A stretch of 64,000 nucleotides of DNA. Origin: Psychrobacter sp. Choline-02u-9 (GTDB taxonomy: Bacteria; Pseudomonadota; Gammaproteobacteria; Pseudomonadales; Moraxellaceae). The DNA is taken from NCBI RefSeq assembly GCF_002836505.1, contig NZ_PJBF01000042.1:124001-188000 (forward strand), written 5' to 3'. A program made the translations under genes and the position numbers. The notes under the pieces are model-generated. The model searched no databases, was not told the origin of the DNA, and worked only from the letters and a program-made list of their open reading frames with translations. Below are positions 44,863-54,764 of the stretch, piece after piece (position 1 is the stretch's first letter; each line of letters starts with the position of its first letter).

Positions 44863-45255
44863 CTATTTAGCTTGCCCAAGATCATCCAGAATAGCGCAGT
44901 CTGCATTATCATCGCCTGCACAATGATCAAAAGAGTTCTGTAGCGAATTGACCATCTCTTGCAATTGGGCAATTTTTTGGTTTAGCGTTTCAATATGCTC
45001 TTGTGTCAGTTGCTTAACATCTGCACTCTGACGGTTGGCATTTTTGCGCAAATACAGTAACTCTTTCATTTGCTTGGATGAGAATCCCAAGTCACGAGAA
45101 TGTCTTAAAAAGCATAAGTCGTCTATATCGTCTTTAGAATACAAGCGATAACCTGAGTTCGACCGATTGACTGTTTCTAGCAAGCCAATCTGTTCATAGT
45201 AGCGAATCATTTTGGTAGAGATGCCGGATTTTTTGGATGCTTGACCAATATTCAT
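44863..45255 (-). CDS. cueR: Cu(I)-responsive MerR-family regulator
   Basis: 130 aa. The MerR HTH MNIGQASKKSGISTKMIRYYEQIGLL is followed by a dimerisation helix and a metal loop with Cys112 and Cys120 at exactly the CueR spacing (CAGDDNADC). It senses Cu(I), possibly Ag(I) or Au(I), and activates copA by distorting a promoter with a 19-bp spacer. CTAGGTTAGGAGGAAAAAT precedes the ATG. It lies 106 bp downstream of copA on the same strand, so it is probably co-transcribed. Confidence 0.9.
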   Translation of the reverse strand: MNIGQASKKSGISTKMIRYYEQIGLLETVNRSNSGYRLYSKDDIDDLCFLRHSRDLGFSSKQMKELLYLRKNANRQSADVKQLTQEHIETLNQKIAQLQEMVNSLQNSFDHCAGDDNADCAILDDLGQAK

Positions 45256-45361
45256 ATTTTTCCTCCTAACCTAGAAAGGGCTTAAGCATTAATGTTTAAA
45301 CCCTATATGGATATCCTTTACGATTCTATATTTACTCTGTAGCGGTTTAGTAGTTCGCTGA

Positions 45362-47824
45362 CTATACTTTAAAGTACTTGAGGCGTAACGCATTACCCAA
45401 TACGAAAATAGAAGACAGTGCCATGGCGCCTGCCGCAAAAATGGGTGAGAGCAGGATACCAAATGCGGGATACAAGACACCTGCGGCAATCGGAATCAAG
45501 GCAATATTATAAATAAATGCCCAAGCCAGATTTTGTTTGATATTACTGATGGTAGCTTTACTCAAGGCAATCGCAGTAGGAACGCCTTGCAGACTACCTG
45601 ACATTAGCACCACTTCAGCCGCCTCAATCGCCACGTCTGTGCCTGTACCAATGGCCAATCCAACATCAGATTGAGCCAATGCAGGGGCATCATTGATACC
45701 GTCACCAACAAATGCCACTCGGCCATATTGCTCTTGCAACTGGCGTATTGCATCCACTTTTCCTTCAGGTAATACTTCTGCTACTACCTGATCGATATTC
45801 AATTTTGTGGCAATCGCTTGGGCGGTATGGCGATTATCACCTGTAATCATGGCCACTTTTAAGCCCAACTGATGTAGTGCGGCGATGGCGGCATGAGTCG
45901 TCTCTTTAATAGGGTCGGCAACGGCGATGATAGCAGCCAATTGCTGGTCAATCGATACATAGAGTGGGGTTTTACCTTCTTGTCCCAAACGTAGCGCATC
46001 TTGTGCAAAAGGCGCAACATCAAGCCCCAATTGTTGCATATAACGATCCGCGCCAATATGAATCACTTGGCCTGCCACGTTTGCTTGGATACCCAAACCT
46101 GTCATCGCCTCAAAGTCAGTGATAGGCAGCAGTTGAATATTCTGTTGTTCTGCGGCTTGTACAATGGCTAAGGCAATTGGATGCTCAGATTTTGCTTCAA
46201 CCGATGCCACCACACGTAGGACTTGTTCTTTCTCAAACCCTTTTTGGACTTGGAAATCCGTTAACGTAGGTTTGCCTTCAGTCAATGTGCCTGTTTTATC
46301 AACGGCAACCACGCTCACGTCCTGAAGCATTTGTAGCGCTTCACCTTTACGGAATAGCACACCCAATTCGGCGCCACGACCCGTACCGACCATAATAGAG
46401 GTGGGAGTGGCCAATCCCATTGCACAAGGGCAGGCCACAATGAGCACGGCAACCGCATTGATTAAGCCAAAGGTCAAGGCAGGGTCAGGGCCAAAAATCA
46501 ACCAAACTATAAAGGTCAATGCTGATAAAAACATCACCGCTGGTACAAACCACAGGGTGACTTTATCCACCAATGCTTGAATTGGTAATTTAGAGCCTTG
46601 GGCTTGTTCTACCATACGAATGATTTGCGCCAATACCGAATCTTCACCAATGGCCGTTGCTCGAATATTCACGGTACCGTTTTGATTGATAGTACCGCCG
46701 ACCACTTGATCGCCTGCTTGTTTTTTCACAGGAACAGGTTCACCAGTAATCATAGATTCATCAATATAACTGTGACCGTCAACCACCTCGCCATCGATAG
46801 GCACACGCTCTCCTGGGCGAATCTCAACGATCATTTGTGCGGTGACATCTTCTACAGGGACCTCAATGACTTTGCCATCTTGATGTACACGGGCCGTTTT
46901 TGCCTGCATGCCCACTAAATGCTGAATGGCCCCAGAAGTACGACCTTTAGCCTTTGCTTCAAAATAGCGTCCTAATAAAATCAAGCTCACAATCATAGCA
47001 GCGGCTTCGTAATAGACGTGCACCGTGCCTTCAGGTAACGCTTGCGGGATAAAGGTCGCTATGAGAGAAAAGCCATATGCTGCGACGGTACCAATCGCCA
47101 CTAGCGAATTCATATCTGGCGCAAAACGCAATAAGGCTGGCACGCCTTTTTGATAAAAGCGTTGACCTGGAAAGAGTAGTACCAGTGTGGTCAAGACAAA
47201 CTGTATCAGCCAACTTTGCTGAGTGCCGAGGTTATTCACTACCCACATATGAAAGGCTGGAATCATATGCGAGCCCATTGCTAGAATGAATACGGGCAGT
47301 GACAACAGCGCAGAAAGCCCTAAATCTCGTTTAAGCTGATTTTGCTCTGAGGCTTTTTTATCTTGTCGATCACTTTGATCTTGTTCTACCAGTTTGGCCT
47401 CGTAGCCCGCTTTTTTAACGGCCTCAATTAAGTCGCTCGTTTGTATTTGAGCATCGCCTTTAATCCAAGCGCGTTCAGTCGCAAGGTTTACAGTAGCTTG
47501 TTGCACGCCAGCGACTTTGGCCAAGGATTTTTCTACTCGTCCAACGCAAGAGGCACAGCTCATGCCTTCTATAGATAGCTCGATAGGCTTGGTTTCAGTC
47601 ACCTTATAACCTGCGCGCTCTACCGCTTTGTTTAACTGGGCTACATCTAAAGGCTGAGATGAGTAAACAGTCGCCTGTTCAGTGGCAAGGTTTACCTCGG
47701 CATTTTCAACATGCTCAATATTTTTTAATTGTTTTTCGATACGCCCAACACAAGACGCGCAACTCATGCCTTCAATGCTCAGTATTTCTTGATAAATAGG
47801 GGCTTTAGTATTTTTTGTTTTCAT
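45362..47824 (-). CDS. copA: Copper-exporting P1B-type ATPase
   Basis: 820 aa. There are two N-terminal heavy-metal domains, each with GMSCASC (Cys22/25 and Cys90/93). The membrane part has the CPC motif in [29 protein letters not shown] is the phosphorylation site, and [14 protein letters not shown] and [13 protein letters not shown] are the hinge motifs. It pumps Cu(I) from the cytosol. The upstream minus-strand promoter has a 19-bp spacer with a dyad typical of CueR targets. Confidence 0.95.
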   Translation of the reverse strand: MKTKNTKAPIYQEILSIEGMSCASCVGRIEKQLKNIEHVENAEVNLATEQATVYSSQPLDVAQLNKAVERAGYKVTETKPIELSIEGMSCASCVGRVEKSLAKVAGVQQATVNLATERAWIKGDAQIQTSDLIEAVKKAGYEAKLVEQDQSDRQDKKASEQNQLKRDLGLSALLSLPVFILAMGSHMIPAFHMWVVNNLGTQQSWLIQFVLTTLVLLFPGQRFYQKGVPALLRFAPDMNSLVAIGTVAAYGFSLIATFIPQALPEGTVHVYYEAAAMIVSLILLGRYFEAKAKGRTSGAIQHLVGMQAKTARVHQDGKVIEVPVEDVTAQMIVEIRPGERVPIDGEVVDGHSYIDESMITGEPVPVKKQAGDQVVGGTINQNGTVNIRATAIGEDSVLAQIIRMVEQAQGSKLPIQALVDKVTLWFVPAVMFLSALTFIVWLIFGPDPALTFGLINAVAVLIVACPCAMGLATPTSIMVGTGRGAELGVLFRKGEALQMLQDVSVVAVDKTGTLTEGKPTLTDFQVQKGFEKEQVLRVVASVEAKSEHPIALAIVQAAEQQNIQLLPITDFEAMTGLGIQANVAGQVIHIGADRYMQQLGLDVAPFAQDALRLGQEGKTPLYVSIDQQLAAIIAVADPIKETTHAAIAALHQLGLKVAMITGDNRHTAQAIATKLNIDQVVAEVLPEGKVDAIRQLQEQYGRVAFVGDGINDAPALAQSDVGLAIGTGTDVAIEAAEVVLMSGSLQGVPTAIALSKATISNIKQNLAWAFIYNIALIPIAAGVLYPAFGILLSPIFAAGAMALSSIFVLGNALRLKYFKV

Positions 47825-48260
47825 AACAACCTCTGTCGTTTTTAACTATATTTTTAATCTTATTTTCAAATCTATAGTGACAGCATATAGGTTGACATCA
47901 TGGTAAGGTCAAGCAGATTTCTTTAAATACTTTTAAACCCGTTTATAGTAGCGTCTTATATTTATCGTTGAATACAAAATAGCTCGATTATGGTTTATTG
48001 TTGAAGGTATGGCGGCATTAATTCTAAAATAGGGCAGGATAAATGACTGATAATAAGATAAACTGCCCAGCGAGCGCTGATAGGGTTCGATAACTCTCGA
48101 TAGCTCTAGATCAATTCACTGTATTTGACTGCTAGCGAAGAAAATACCAATAATAAGAAATGCTGCTAGCAATGACAGAGTACAACGTCAATAGCAGGTG
48201 ATATCAGCACCGTTAACATAAAACATTTATACAAGACCATTGATATTAAGGCACATCACT
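47825..48260. other. Intergenic region between copA and the NADAR-like gene
   Basis: 436 bases. The left 90 bp hold the copA promoter. The rest has no ORF of note, no hairpin with T-run and no recognisable remnant of a DarT-type toxin gene. CTGCTAGC occurs twice, near 48129 and 48162. Confidence 0.5.
47882..47912 (-). promoter_or_regulatory. CueR-type copA promoter with 19-bp spacer
   Basis: On the minus strand TTGACC, 19 bp and TATGCT. The over-long spacer and the internal TTGAC...GTCAA dyad are hallmarks of MerR-family regulated promoters. Transcription would start some 50 nt before the copA ATG. Confidence 0.75.
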
Positions 48261-48974
48261 ATGGAAGAAGTACCAAATACGATAGAACAAAGACCTGTAT
48301 TCATGCCCAAAGTCAACAGTGACAATTTGGTAAAAACGGATATGGTTATGTTTGAGCGGCATGTGGGATTTGCGACCAGACAAAAGAAAAAATCCATCAA
48401 TGACTTACAACAAGTCATTCGTAAAAAGTATGGGTTTAAGCATGTGTTAGAGCTGTCTAGCAAATCTGGTAATAAGCTGAGTTTTCCATTAAGCCCGTTT
48501 AGCTTAAAAATTACTGATGAGCATGATGACAATCCATATAGTGTCGAAAATGCTTTTCAAGCCAGTATGGTTTTTGAAGATGGTGGTCCTTACACGGATT
48601 TGCTGACTGCGCCGCCAAGACAAGCCCGAAAGGATGAGCGATTGATGACTTCGGGCGAGCTCATTGGCTACAATTACTTTGGAATGGAATGGGGCGTAGA
48701 GCCCTTAACGACATTTTATGATTGGCTGTACGTGAATGCGCTCAAGCAAAATCCTCAGCTGCATGAAGAAGTGATTCAATATCAGGGCTTCACTGATATT
48801 ACCTTTAATCCTAAAAAATCTATTCATAGCGCGGCGTATGCGTTAGCGTTATTTGTGGCGCTGCATAAACGAGAATTGCTCGATAATGTTGAAGACCCAA
48901 TGGCATTCTATGACTTATGCAATAATTTTAAAATCAGCAATACTGAGCACCTATTAGAAGAAGGTTGGATCTAA
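48261..48974 (+). CDS. DarT1-associated NADAR antitoxin-family protein (orphan)
   Basis: 237 aa. It resembles the family formerly called DUF6977: RPVFMPK at the start, FATRQKKKSINDLQ, LELSSKSGNKLSFPLSPFSLK, then AFQASMVFEDGGPYTDLL, EWGVEPLTTFYDWLYVNAL and FTDITFNPKKSIHSAA. NADAR enzymes remove ADP-ribose from guanine in DNA and protect cells from DarT1 toxins. ATG 48261 is used (TTAAGGCACATCACT precedes it); a TTG seven codons upstream is in frame. No DarT1-like gene is adjacent on either side, so it may be an orphan or act on an invader's toxin. Family recall is from memory of consensus. Confidence 0.65.
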   Translation: MEEVPNTIEQRPVFMPKVNSDNLVKTDMVMFERHVGFATRQKKKSINDLQQVIRKKYGFKHVLELSSKSGNKLSFPLSPFSLKITDEHDDNPYSVENAFQASMVFEDGGPYTDLLTAPPRQARKDERLMTSGELIGYNYFGMEWGVEPLTTFYDWLYVNALKQNPQLHEEVIQYQGFTDITFNPKKSIHSAAYALALFVALHKRELLDNVEDPMAFYDLCNNFKISNTEHLLEEGWI

Positions 48975-49010
48975 TCGTCAAATTAGATCGCTTAAGTTTG
49001 CTTGAACCGA

Positions 49011-49046
49011 AAGCTACGATACATAATGTGTCGTGGCTTTTTTATT
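49011..49046 (+). terminator. Rho-independent terminator of the NADAR-like gene
   Basis: AAGCTACGATACA pairs with TGTGTCGTGGCTT (13 bp including two G-U pairs), with a short loop and TTTTTT after it. It lies 37 bp beyond the stop codon and could also serve the convergent LysR gene. Confidence 0.75.
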
Positions 49047-49061
49047 TCTCTATATTTAGAG

Positions 49062-49970
49062 CTATATATTCTCATCCCAATACGGCGGCGTGCCATAGTA
49101 GTTGGTCATAAAGTCGATAAAGCATCTGACTTTGTGAGGTAGTAGTTTTCTATGGGCATAGACTGCATACAACCCCAAAGGGCTAGGTTCATATTCTGGC
49201 AACACTACAACCAACTTACCAGTACTTAATGCTTCGCTAGCAATAAAAGTTGGCTGTAATATCAATCCTCCGCCTGCAATAGCTGCTTCAACGAGTACGT
49301 CACCATTATTACTATGGAAAACGCTACGTTCTTTGAATTGTTTGGTCTTTAGGTATTTGTAGATTTGACCCTTAGTTTCTACATTCATATAGCTATAATG
49401 CAAATAGCGATGCGACTCTAAATCCTCAAGTTGCTTAGGGGTGCCATGAGCTTTGAGGTACTCAGGCGAGGCGCATAGCACCACGCGAATCGGAGCAATC
49501 TGCTTGGCGATAAGCGATGAGCTTTGGAGCTGTCCGATACGCAGGGCAATATCAAACCCTTCTTCAACGATATCTACTTTTCGATCACTCAACTGCAGAT
49601 CAACGGTAACTGACGGATAGCGCTCCTGAAAATCAGTGATGAGTTTTGCCATATGCTTTAAGGCAAAGGAGACGGGCGCACTGATGCGCAGGACGCCTTT
49701 GGGATGCTGCTGTAAGCCGCCTAACTGCGATGCCATCTCATCAATACTCAATAAAATCTGCTGCGCGTGTGTAAAGTATTGACTGCCAGCTTCTGTCAGG
49801 CTGACTTTGCGTGTAGTACGGTTGAGCAGGCGAGTATGTAGTTCCTCCTCTAGCTTTGCTACATACTTGCTTACTAGCTGCGGCGAGAGCTGCATCGTAA
49901 TTGCCGCCTTACTAAAGCTGCCTTCTGTCACTACCGCGACAAAAGCACGCATGGCATCGATTCTATCCAT
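49062..49970 (-). CDS. LysR-family transcriptional regulator
   Basis: 302 aa from ATG 49970, which follows ATAGGGACAGAT and gives MDRIDAMRAFVAVVTEGSFSKA, the standard beginning. The open frame upstream (47 codons) is not family-like. HTH at 1-60, effector domain from about 90 with VDIVEEGFDIALRIGQL. It is of the CrgA/DmlR-like type. It is divergent from a DoxX gene and a DODA-dioxygenase gene, the likely targets. Confidence 0.85.
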   Translation of the reverse strand: MDRIDAMRAFVAVVTEGSFSKAAITMQLSPQLVSKYVAKLEEELHTRLLNRTTRKVSLTEAGSQYFTHAQQILLSIDEMASQLGGLQQHPKGVLRISAPVSFALKHMAKLITDFQERYPSVTVDLQLSDRKVDIVEEGFDIALRIGQLQSSSLIAKQIAPIRVVLCASPEYLKAHGTPKQLEDLESHRYLHYSYMNVETKGQIYKYLKTKQFKERSVFHSNNGDVLVEAAIAGGGLILQPTFIASEALSTGKLVVVLPEYEPSPLGLYAVYAHRKLLPHKVRCFIDFMTNYYGTPPYWDENI

Positions 49971-50131
49971 ATCTGTCCCTATAATTCTCTCGATATCAAA
50001 TCCATTATAAACAGTATGTTGATAATTATTCAATATAACTGATCTTACTCTTTTATAGCGTTGATAGTAAAGTGTGCCTATATCATTTTCGACACTATTT
50101 ATTCTAATCATACGTTATGGAGTGAGCATCA

Positions 50132-50578
50132 ATGAAATCATCACTATTAAATACTATTTTGACATCAAAAGCTGGAGCAGCGGCCTTAGTTCTTCGTGTA
50201 CCCGTTGGCCTAATTTTAGCAGCCCATGGCGCCCAAAAATTATTTGGTTGGTTCGGTGGTAACGGACTGGCAGGTACGGCTCAATGGTTAAGCAGTATGG
50301 GTATGGAGCCTGGCTACCTGATGGCAATACTCGCAGGCGGTGCTGAGTTCTTCGGTGGTCTGGCTATGGTATTAGGTTTGCTAACCAGACCGGCCGCTTT
50401 AGCCGCAGCTTTTACCATGTTGGTGGCTATTTTTTCTGTCCATATCAGTAATGGGCTGTTCGCTGATAATGGTGGTTATGAATACGCGCTAACATTGATG
50501 GTGGCTTCGCTTGCTCTAGCCATCCAAGGTGGCGGTTCCTTCAGTATGGATAAGGTATTGTCAGAAAAATTAGGATAG
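50132..50578 (+). CDS. DoxX-family membrane protein
   Basis: 148 aa with four hydrophobic segments. RVPVGLILAAHGAQKLFGWFGGNGLAGTAQWL is the DoxX signature. Such small inner-membrane proteins are linked with quinone or thiosulfate metabolism, but biochemical roles are largely unknown. It starts 161 bp from the divergent LysR gene and is followed by a terminator hairpin before the dioxygenase gene. Confidence 0.85.
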   Translation: MKSSLLNTILTSKAGAAALVLRVPVGLILAAHGAQKLFGWFGGNGLAGTAQWLSSMGMEPGYLMAILAGGAEFFGGLAMVLGLLTRPAALAAAFTMLVAIFSVHISNGLFADNGGYEYALTLMVASLALAIQGGGSFSMDKVLSEKLG

Positions 50579-50591
50579 GTTTTATAGTTGT

Positions 50592-50632
50592 AAATAGCTT
50601 TATTCAATTTTCGTGAATAAAGCTGTTTAATT
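50592..50632 (+). terminator. Terminator hairpin between DoxX and dioxygenase genes
   Basis: AGCTTTATTCA and TGAATAAAGCT are perfect 11-bp arms with a 7-nt loop; AAAT/GTTT pairing extends it. The T-run is short (GTTTAATT), so readthrough into the next gene is possible. Confidence 0.6.
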
Positions 50633-50666
50633 AGAGCCATTTAAGAAAAGCAACAAGGGGAAAGCC

Positions 50667-51494
50667 ATGATAACACTTCTATCTAATGAGTCAGTTAGCC
50701 AGCCTGTATTGTTTATACCGCATGGTGCAGGGCCGTGCTTTTTCATGGATTGGCAACCAGCGGATACGTGGTATGAGATGGCAACGTTTTTAAAGAGCAT
50801 TTCTGCTCGTTTGCCTGAGCGACCAAAGGCTATCTTAATCATTAGTGCACATTGGCAGACAGCTGAATTTAGTATCACCGCTAGTAAGCAACCTGATCTC
50901 ATTTATGATTATTATGGCTTTCCTGAACATACTTACAGTTTGACTTATCCAGCCTCAGGCGCACCAGCATTGGCGGAGAAAGTCAGTAGTCTACTGACAG
51001 AGGCAGGGGTAAGCAATAAACAAGATGCGGAGCGTGGGTTTGATCACGGGGTATTTATACCGCTCAAGCTAATGTTCCCTGAGGCGGATATTCCAGTGGT
51101 CCAACTATCCCTGCGTCATGATTTAGACCCACAAGCGCATTTGGCTGCTGGTCAGGCATTGGCGTCATTGCGTACAGAGGGTGTGCTAATCATCGGTAGC
51201 GGCATGAGCTTTCATAATATGCGCGGTTATGGCGATACCAGTTTTACTGAACCGTCAGAGCGTTTTGATGAATGGCTAACGAACACTGTAGAATCAGCAG
51301 ATTCGAATAAACGACTCACGGCCTTGGCTAATTGGAAAAATGCTCCTCATGCGCTTGACTCACATCCGTTAGGGGCAGAAGAGCATTTGTTACCGCTTAT
51401 GATAGCGGTGGGTGCAGCAGGACGTGATAAAGGCCAAAAGACTTACTCCCAGCAAGTGCTAAAAACGCAATTGTCAGCTTTTCAGTTTGGGTAA
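50667..51494 (+). CDS. Class III extradiol dioxygenase-like protein (DODA family)
   Basis: 275 aa. PHGAGPCFFMDW, ISAHWQTAEF, GFDHGVFIPLKLMFP and GSGMSFHNMRGYG hold the four conserved histidines of the 4,5-DOPA/LigB-type family, which binds iron or zinc and opens aromatic diols. CAAGGGGAAAGCC precedes the ATG. It belongs with DoxX and the divergent LysR gene; this trio suggests handling of a catecholic or quinonoid compound. Actual substrate unknown. Confidence 0.82.
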   Translation: MITLLSNESVSQPVLFIPHGAGPCFFMDWQPADTWYEMATFLKSISARLPERPKAILIISAHWQTAEFSITASKQPDLIYDYYGFPEHTYSLTYPASGAPALAEKVSSLLTEAGVSNKQDAERGFDHGVFIPLKLMFPEADIPVVQLSLRHDLDPQAHLAAGQALASLRTEGVLIIGSGMSFHNMRGYGDTSFTEPSERFDEWLTNTVESADSNKRLTALANWKNAPHALDSHPLGAEEHLLPLMIAVGAAGRDKGQKTYSQQVLKTQLSAFQFG

Positions 51495-51540
51495 GTATTT
51501 TGAAAATCATAGATCACGGTGTTTCAGCGTAATTGTCAAA

Positions 51541-51580
51541 AATAAAACATCCTTTGAATCTCAGAATCAAAGGATGTCTT
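51541..51580. terminator. Terminator between the dioxygenase and nirD genes
   Basis: ACATCCTTTGA and TCAAAGGATGT form a perfect 11-bp stem with a 9-nt loop. On the minus strand TTTTATTTTT follows, making a strong end for nirD; on the plus strand it closes the dioxygenase gene. Confidence 0.8.
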
Positions 51581-51633
51581 AGATTAATACAGCAATTATT
51601 AATGGCATATCAAATTAGAGATAACGTCGCTTA

Positions 51634-51984
51634 TTATTCGTAGTTTGCCACCACATTATTCCCATCAAGTTTGAATTTATAAGTATTGAGCACAATACTC
51701 TCATCATCTAAACACTGGCCAGTAGCTAGGTTAAAGCGTTGTTTATAGATGGGCGAGGCCACATAAAGCACTTCTTTTGCTGTTCCTGTATCATCTGTAA
51801 TCGTGGTTCCACCAATCAACCCCCGTGACAGTACATTGGCTTGACTGAATGGATCGTAGTTATCAAGAGCAAATAAATCGTTCTCTTTGGTACGAAAGAT
51901 AGCAATTTGTTTGCCATCTATCAGGGCGCAGACACCGGTTTCAGGAATGATATCGTCAAGTGTACAAATAGTCTGTTGGTTCAT
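51634..51984 (-). CDS. nirD: Nitrite reductase (NADH) small subunit
   Basis: 116 aa, the NirD length. It is a Rieske-like fold, but the cysteine/histidine ligands are replaced, as usual for NirD (ETGVCALIDGKQIAIFRT, FALDNYDPFSQANVLSRG, VLYVASPIYKQRFNLATGQCLDD). It pairs with NirB in ammonium-forming nitrite reduction in the cytosol. AAGGATACCGCC precedes the ATG. It lies 179 bp after nirB with a terminator-like hairpin between them. Confidence 0.93.
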   Translation of the reverse strand: MNQQTICTLDDIIPETGVCALIDGKQIAIFRTKENDLFALDNYDPFSQANVLSRGLIGGTTITDDTGTAKEVLYVASPIYKQRFNLATGQCLDDESIVLNTYKFKLDGNNVVANYE

Positions 51985-52110
51985 GAGGCGGTATCCTTAG
52001 TGATGATAATATTGCTCTGTATGAATGATAAATCGTGAGTGATAAGCTGCAATTTGCAAAACATGATTTGAGAAAAATGAGTCGTAAAACTTGAGTCTAA
52101 AAACATGAGT

Positions 52111-52150
52111 GGAAAAAACAGCACCTTGCTTGTTGTGATAACAAACAAGG
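52111..52150 (-). terminator. Terminator-like hairpin between nirB and nirD
   Basis: On the minus strand CCTTGTTTGTT and AACAAGCAAGG form an 11-bp stem with one mismatch and a 5-nt loop. TGTTTTTTCC follows. It lies just after the nirB stop and upstream of nirD, so nirD expression may depend on readthrough. Confidence 0.6.
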
Positions 52151-52163
52151 CACTCATCATTGG

Positions 52164-54764
52164 CTAGGCCAATTCAACCAGGTTGATGGTTGCTTTTTCC
52201 GCATCAGTCGCTGGGCGAATCTGCTCACGATCAGTCACGAAAACGACATTATCATCGCCTTTCTCACTGTTTACAAAATGACGGAAACGTTTGAGTTTTT
52301 CGGTGTCATTAATCGTCGCTGCCCACTCACACACGTAATTGTCGACCAATAATTGCATTTGTGCTTCGAGCTCATCTGCTATGCCCAAACTGTCTTCGAT
52401 AATGACGGCTTTTAGATAATCAAGCCCGCCATCTAAGCTTTCACGCCACTTTGAGGTGCGCTGTAGCTTGTCCGCTGTTTTGATATAGAACATAATGATG
52501 CGGTCGATGTATTTGACCATGGTTTCGGTATCCAGATCGGTGGCGAACAGCTCACCATGACGCGGGGTAATACCGCCATTACCACAGACAAATAAATTCC
52601 AGCCGTTTTCAGTCGCAATCATGCCAAAGTCTTTACTTTGCGCCTCAGCACATTCGCGCATACAGCCTGACACACCCATCTTGATTTTGTGCGGCGAGCG
52701 CACGCCTTTGTAACGATCTTCTAATCTCAAGGCGAGGCCAATGCTGTCATCGACGCCGTAGCGGCACCAGTTATTACCGATACAAGATTTCACGGTACGT
52801 AAAGATTTACCATAGGCATGGCCAGTCTCAAAGCCTGCTTGCACCAGTTGCGTCCAAATATCAGGCAATTGCTCCATGCGTGCGCCAAACAGATCGACCC
52901 GCATCCCACCAGTGATTTTAGTGTATAAATTAAACTGCTTCGCCACTTGACCCAGTACGATGAGCTTGTCTGCAGTAATTTCACCGCCCGGCACACGCGG
53001 TACGACGGAATAAGTGCCGTCTTTTTGGATGTTACCTAAGTAGTAATCGTTACTGTCCTGTAGTGGTGTCAGCTCAGTCTTGAGTACGTAGTCATTCCAG
53101 CACGATGCCAAAATAGAGGCGACCGTTGGTTTACATATCTCACAACCATGACCGCTACCATGTTCAGTTAGTAATTCATCAAAGGTTTTGATACCGTGCA
53201 CGCGAATCAAGCTATATAAATCTTGACGAGAGTAAGCAAAGTGCTCACACAAGTCATTGTTTACTTCAAAGCCCATGGCGGTGAGTTGATAGCTGACCGT
53301 ATCTTTGACCATAGGGGCACAGCCGCCACAGCCACTACCAGCACTGGTCATGGTTTTTACATCGCTGACGGAGTATGCGCCGTTTTCGACGGCTGAGCAG
53401 ATAGCACCTTTGGTCACGTTATAACAAGAACAAATCGTGGCGGTATCTGGCAGATTGTCGATGCCCATCACGGGTTTTTCGACATTGGGTAATATCAGGC
53501 TTTCTGGGTGTGCGGGTAGGTCAATGTCATTTAAATATAATTGCAATAGGTTGTTATAGTCTTCGGTGTCGCCTACCAATACAGCGCCAAGCAATCGTTT
53601 GTTATCTGGTGTGGTGACCAGTTTTTTATAAATTCCCTCAGCAGGGTTCTGATACAGGTAGCTTAAGCTGCCTTCACTTGAGCCATGTGCGTCGCCAATA
53701 CTACCTACATCCACACCCATCAGTTTTAACTTGGTGCTCATGTCAGCACCCGTAAATATCTGTTTGCTATCACCAGCGATTTGCGCGGCACAGATACTGG
53801 CCATGTTGTAACCGGGAGCTACCAGACCAAATACTTTATTGTCCCATACTGCGCATTCGCCTACGGCATAAACATGATCTACATTGGTGCGACATTGCTC
53901 ATTGATCAAGATGCCACCACGCCCGCCCATTTCGATACCGCATTCGGGATTGTTTTTAATGAGACCGTCTTGCGGTCTAATACCAGCGCTAAACACAATC
54001 ATATCGGTCGTTAGAGAGGTGCCATCTGTAAACTGCATGGTTAAATGTTGACCATCACTGCTAGTGTCATCAGAGTGGCGTGCAGTATTAGACAGAATCT
54101 CTTTGGTGTTTTTGCCTGTCAGTACTTTGACACCCAGTGCTTCTATTTTACGCTTTAAGATCTCACCACCAGCGGCATCAAGCTGAACGCCCATCAATTG
54201 CGGTGCGAACTCGACCACATAGGTATCAAGCCCTAGCGTCACGAGCGCTTTTGCGGCCTCAAGCCCCAGTAAGCCACCACCAACCACCACGCCTTTTTTG
54301 ACAGTGGGTAGCTCAGCAATCGCTAGAATCTCATCTAAATCTGCAATGGTACGGTATACGTGGCAGTGCGGATGCTCGCGGCCTGGGATGGGCGGCACAA
54401 AAGGATATGAGCCCGTCGCTAGCACCAATTCAGAGTATTCAATAATCTCGCCTGCCTCAGTAGTAATACGCTGACTGGCAGAATCGATATCTACAATGCA
54501 TTGATTCAAATGCAAATTAACTTTTGATAATTCGTAAGCCGTTAAATCTACTAGGTTCAGCTTACTGGCATCTTTATGTTCAAAGTAGCTCGACAAATAA
54601 ACACGGTCATAAGCAGGGCGGTCTTCTTCAGCAAATACATGAATATCAAATTGCTGGTGCAGTCCTTGCTCAATTGCTCGTTCAATAAAGTGATGACCGA
54701 CCATACCGTTGCCAATCACCACCAAATTGCCTTTGTTTTCTGTGTTCAATGCAGTGCTAATCAT
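52164..54764 (-). CDS. nirB: Nitrite reductase (NADH) large subunit
   Basis: 866 aa. Domains in order: FAD domain (LVVIGNGMVGHHF), NAD domain (KKGVVVGGGLLGLEAAKAL), BFD-type [2Fe-2S] domain (TICSCYNVTKGAIC... GCGGCAP), and a siroheme/[4Fe-4S] reductase half with CIGNNWC and GVSGCMRECAEA as cluster ligands. It reduces nitrite to ammonium with NADH. ATG 54764 is chosen for CTAAGGACAGACGC; a longer open frame upstream is not family-like. It is divergent from narK. Confidence 0.94.
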   Translation of the reverse strand: MISTALNTENKGNLVVIGNGMVGHHFIERAIEQGLHQQFDIHVFAEEDRPAYDRVYLSSYFEHKDASKLNLVDLTAYELSKVNLHLNQCIVDIDSASQRITTEAGEIIEYSELVLATGSYPFVPPIPGREHPHCHVYRTIADLDEILAIAELPTVKKGVVVGGGLLGLEAAKALVTLGLDTYVVEFAPQLMGVQLDAAGGEILKRKIEALGVKVLTGKNTKEILSNTARHSDDTSSDGQHLTMQFTDGTSLTTDMIVFSAGIRPQDGLIKNNPECGIEMGGRGGILINEQCRTNVDHVYAVGECAVWDNKVFGLVAPGYNMASICAAQIAGDSKQIFTGADMSTKLKLMGVDVGSIGDAHGSSEGSLSYLYQNPAEGIYKKLVTTPDNKRLLGAVLVGDTEDYNNLLQLYLNDIDLPAHPESLILPNVEKPVMGIDNLPDTATICSCYNVTKGAICSAVENGAYSVSDVKTMTSAGSGCGGCAPMVKDTVSYQLTAMGFEVNNDLCEHFAYSRQDLYSLIRVHGIKTFDELLTEHGSGHGCEICKPTVASILASCWNDYVLKTELTPLQDSNDYYLGNIQKDGTYSVVPRVPGGEITADKLIVLGQVAKQFNLYTKITGGMRVDLFGARMEQLPDIWTQLVQAGFETGHAYGKSLRTVKSCIGNNWCRYGVDDSIGLALRLEDRYKGVRSPHKIKMGVSGCMRECAEAQSKDFGMIATENGWNLFVCGNGGITPRHGELFATDLDTETMVKYIDRIIMFYIKTADKLQRTSKWRESLDGGLDYLKAVIIEDSLGIADELEAQMQLLVDNYVCEWAATINDTEKLKRFRHFVNSEKGDDNVVFVTDREQIRPATDAEKATINLVELA

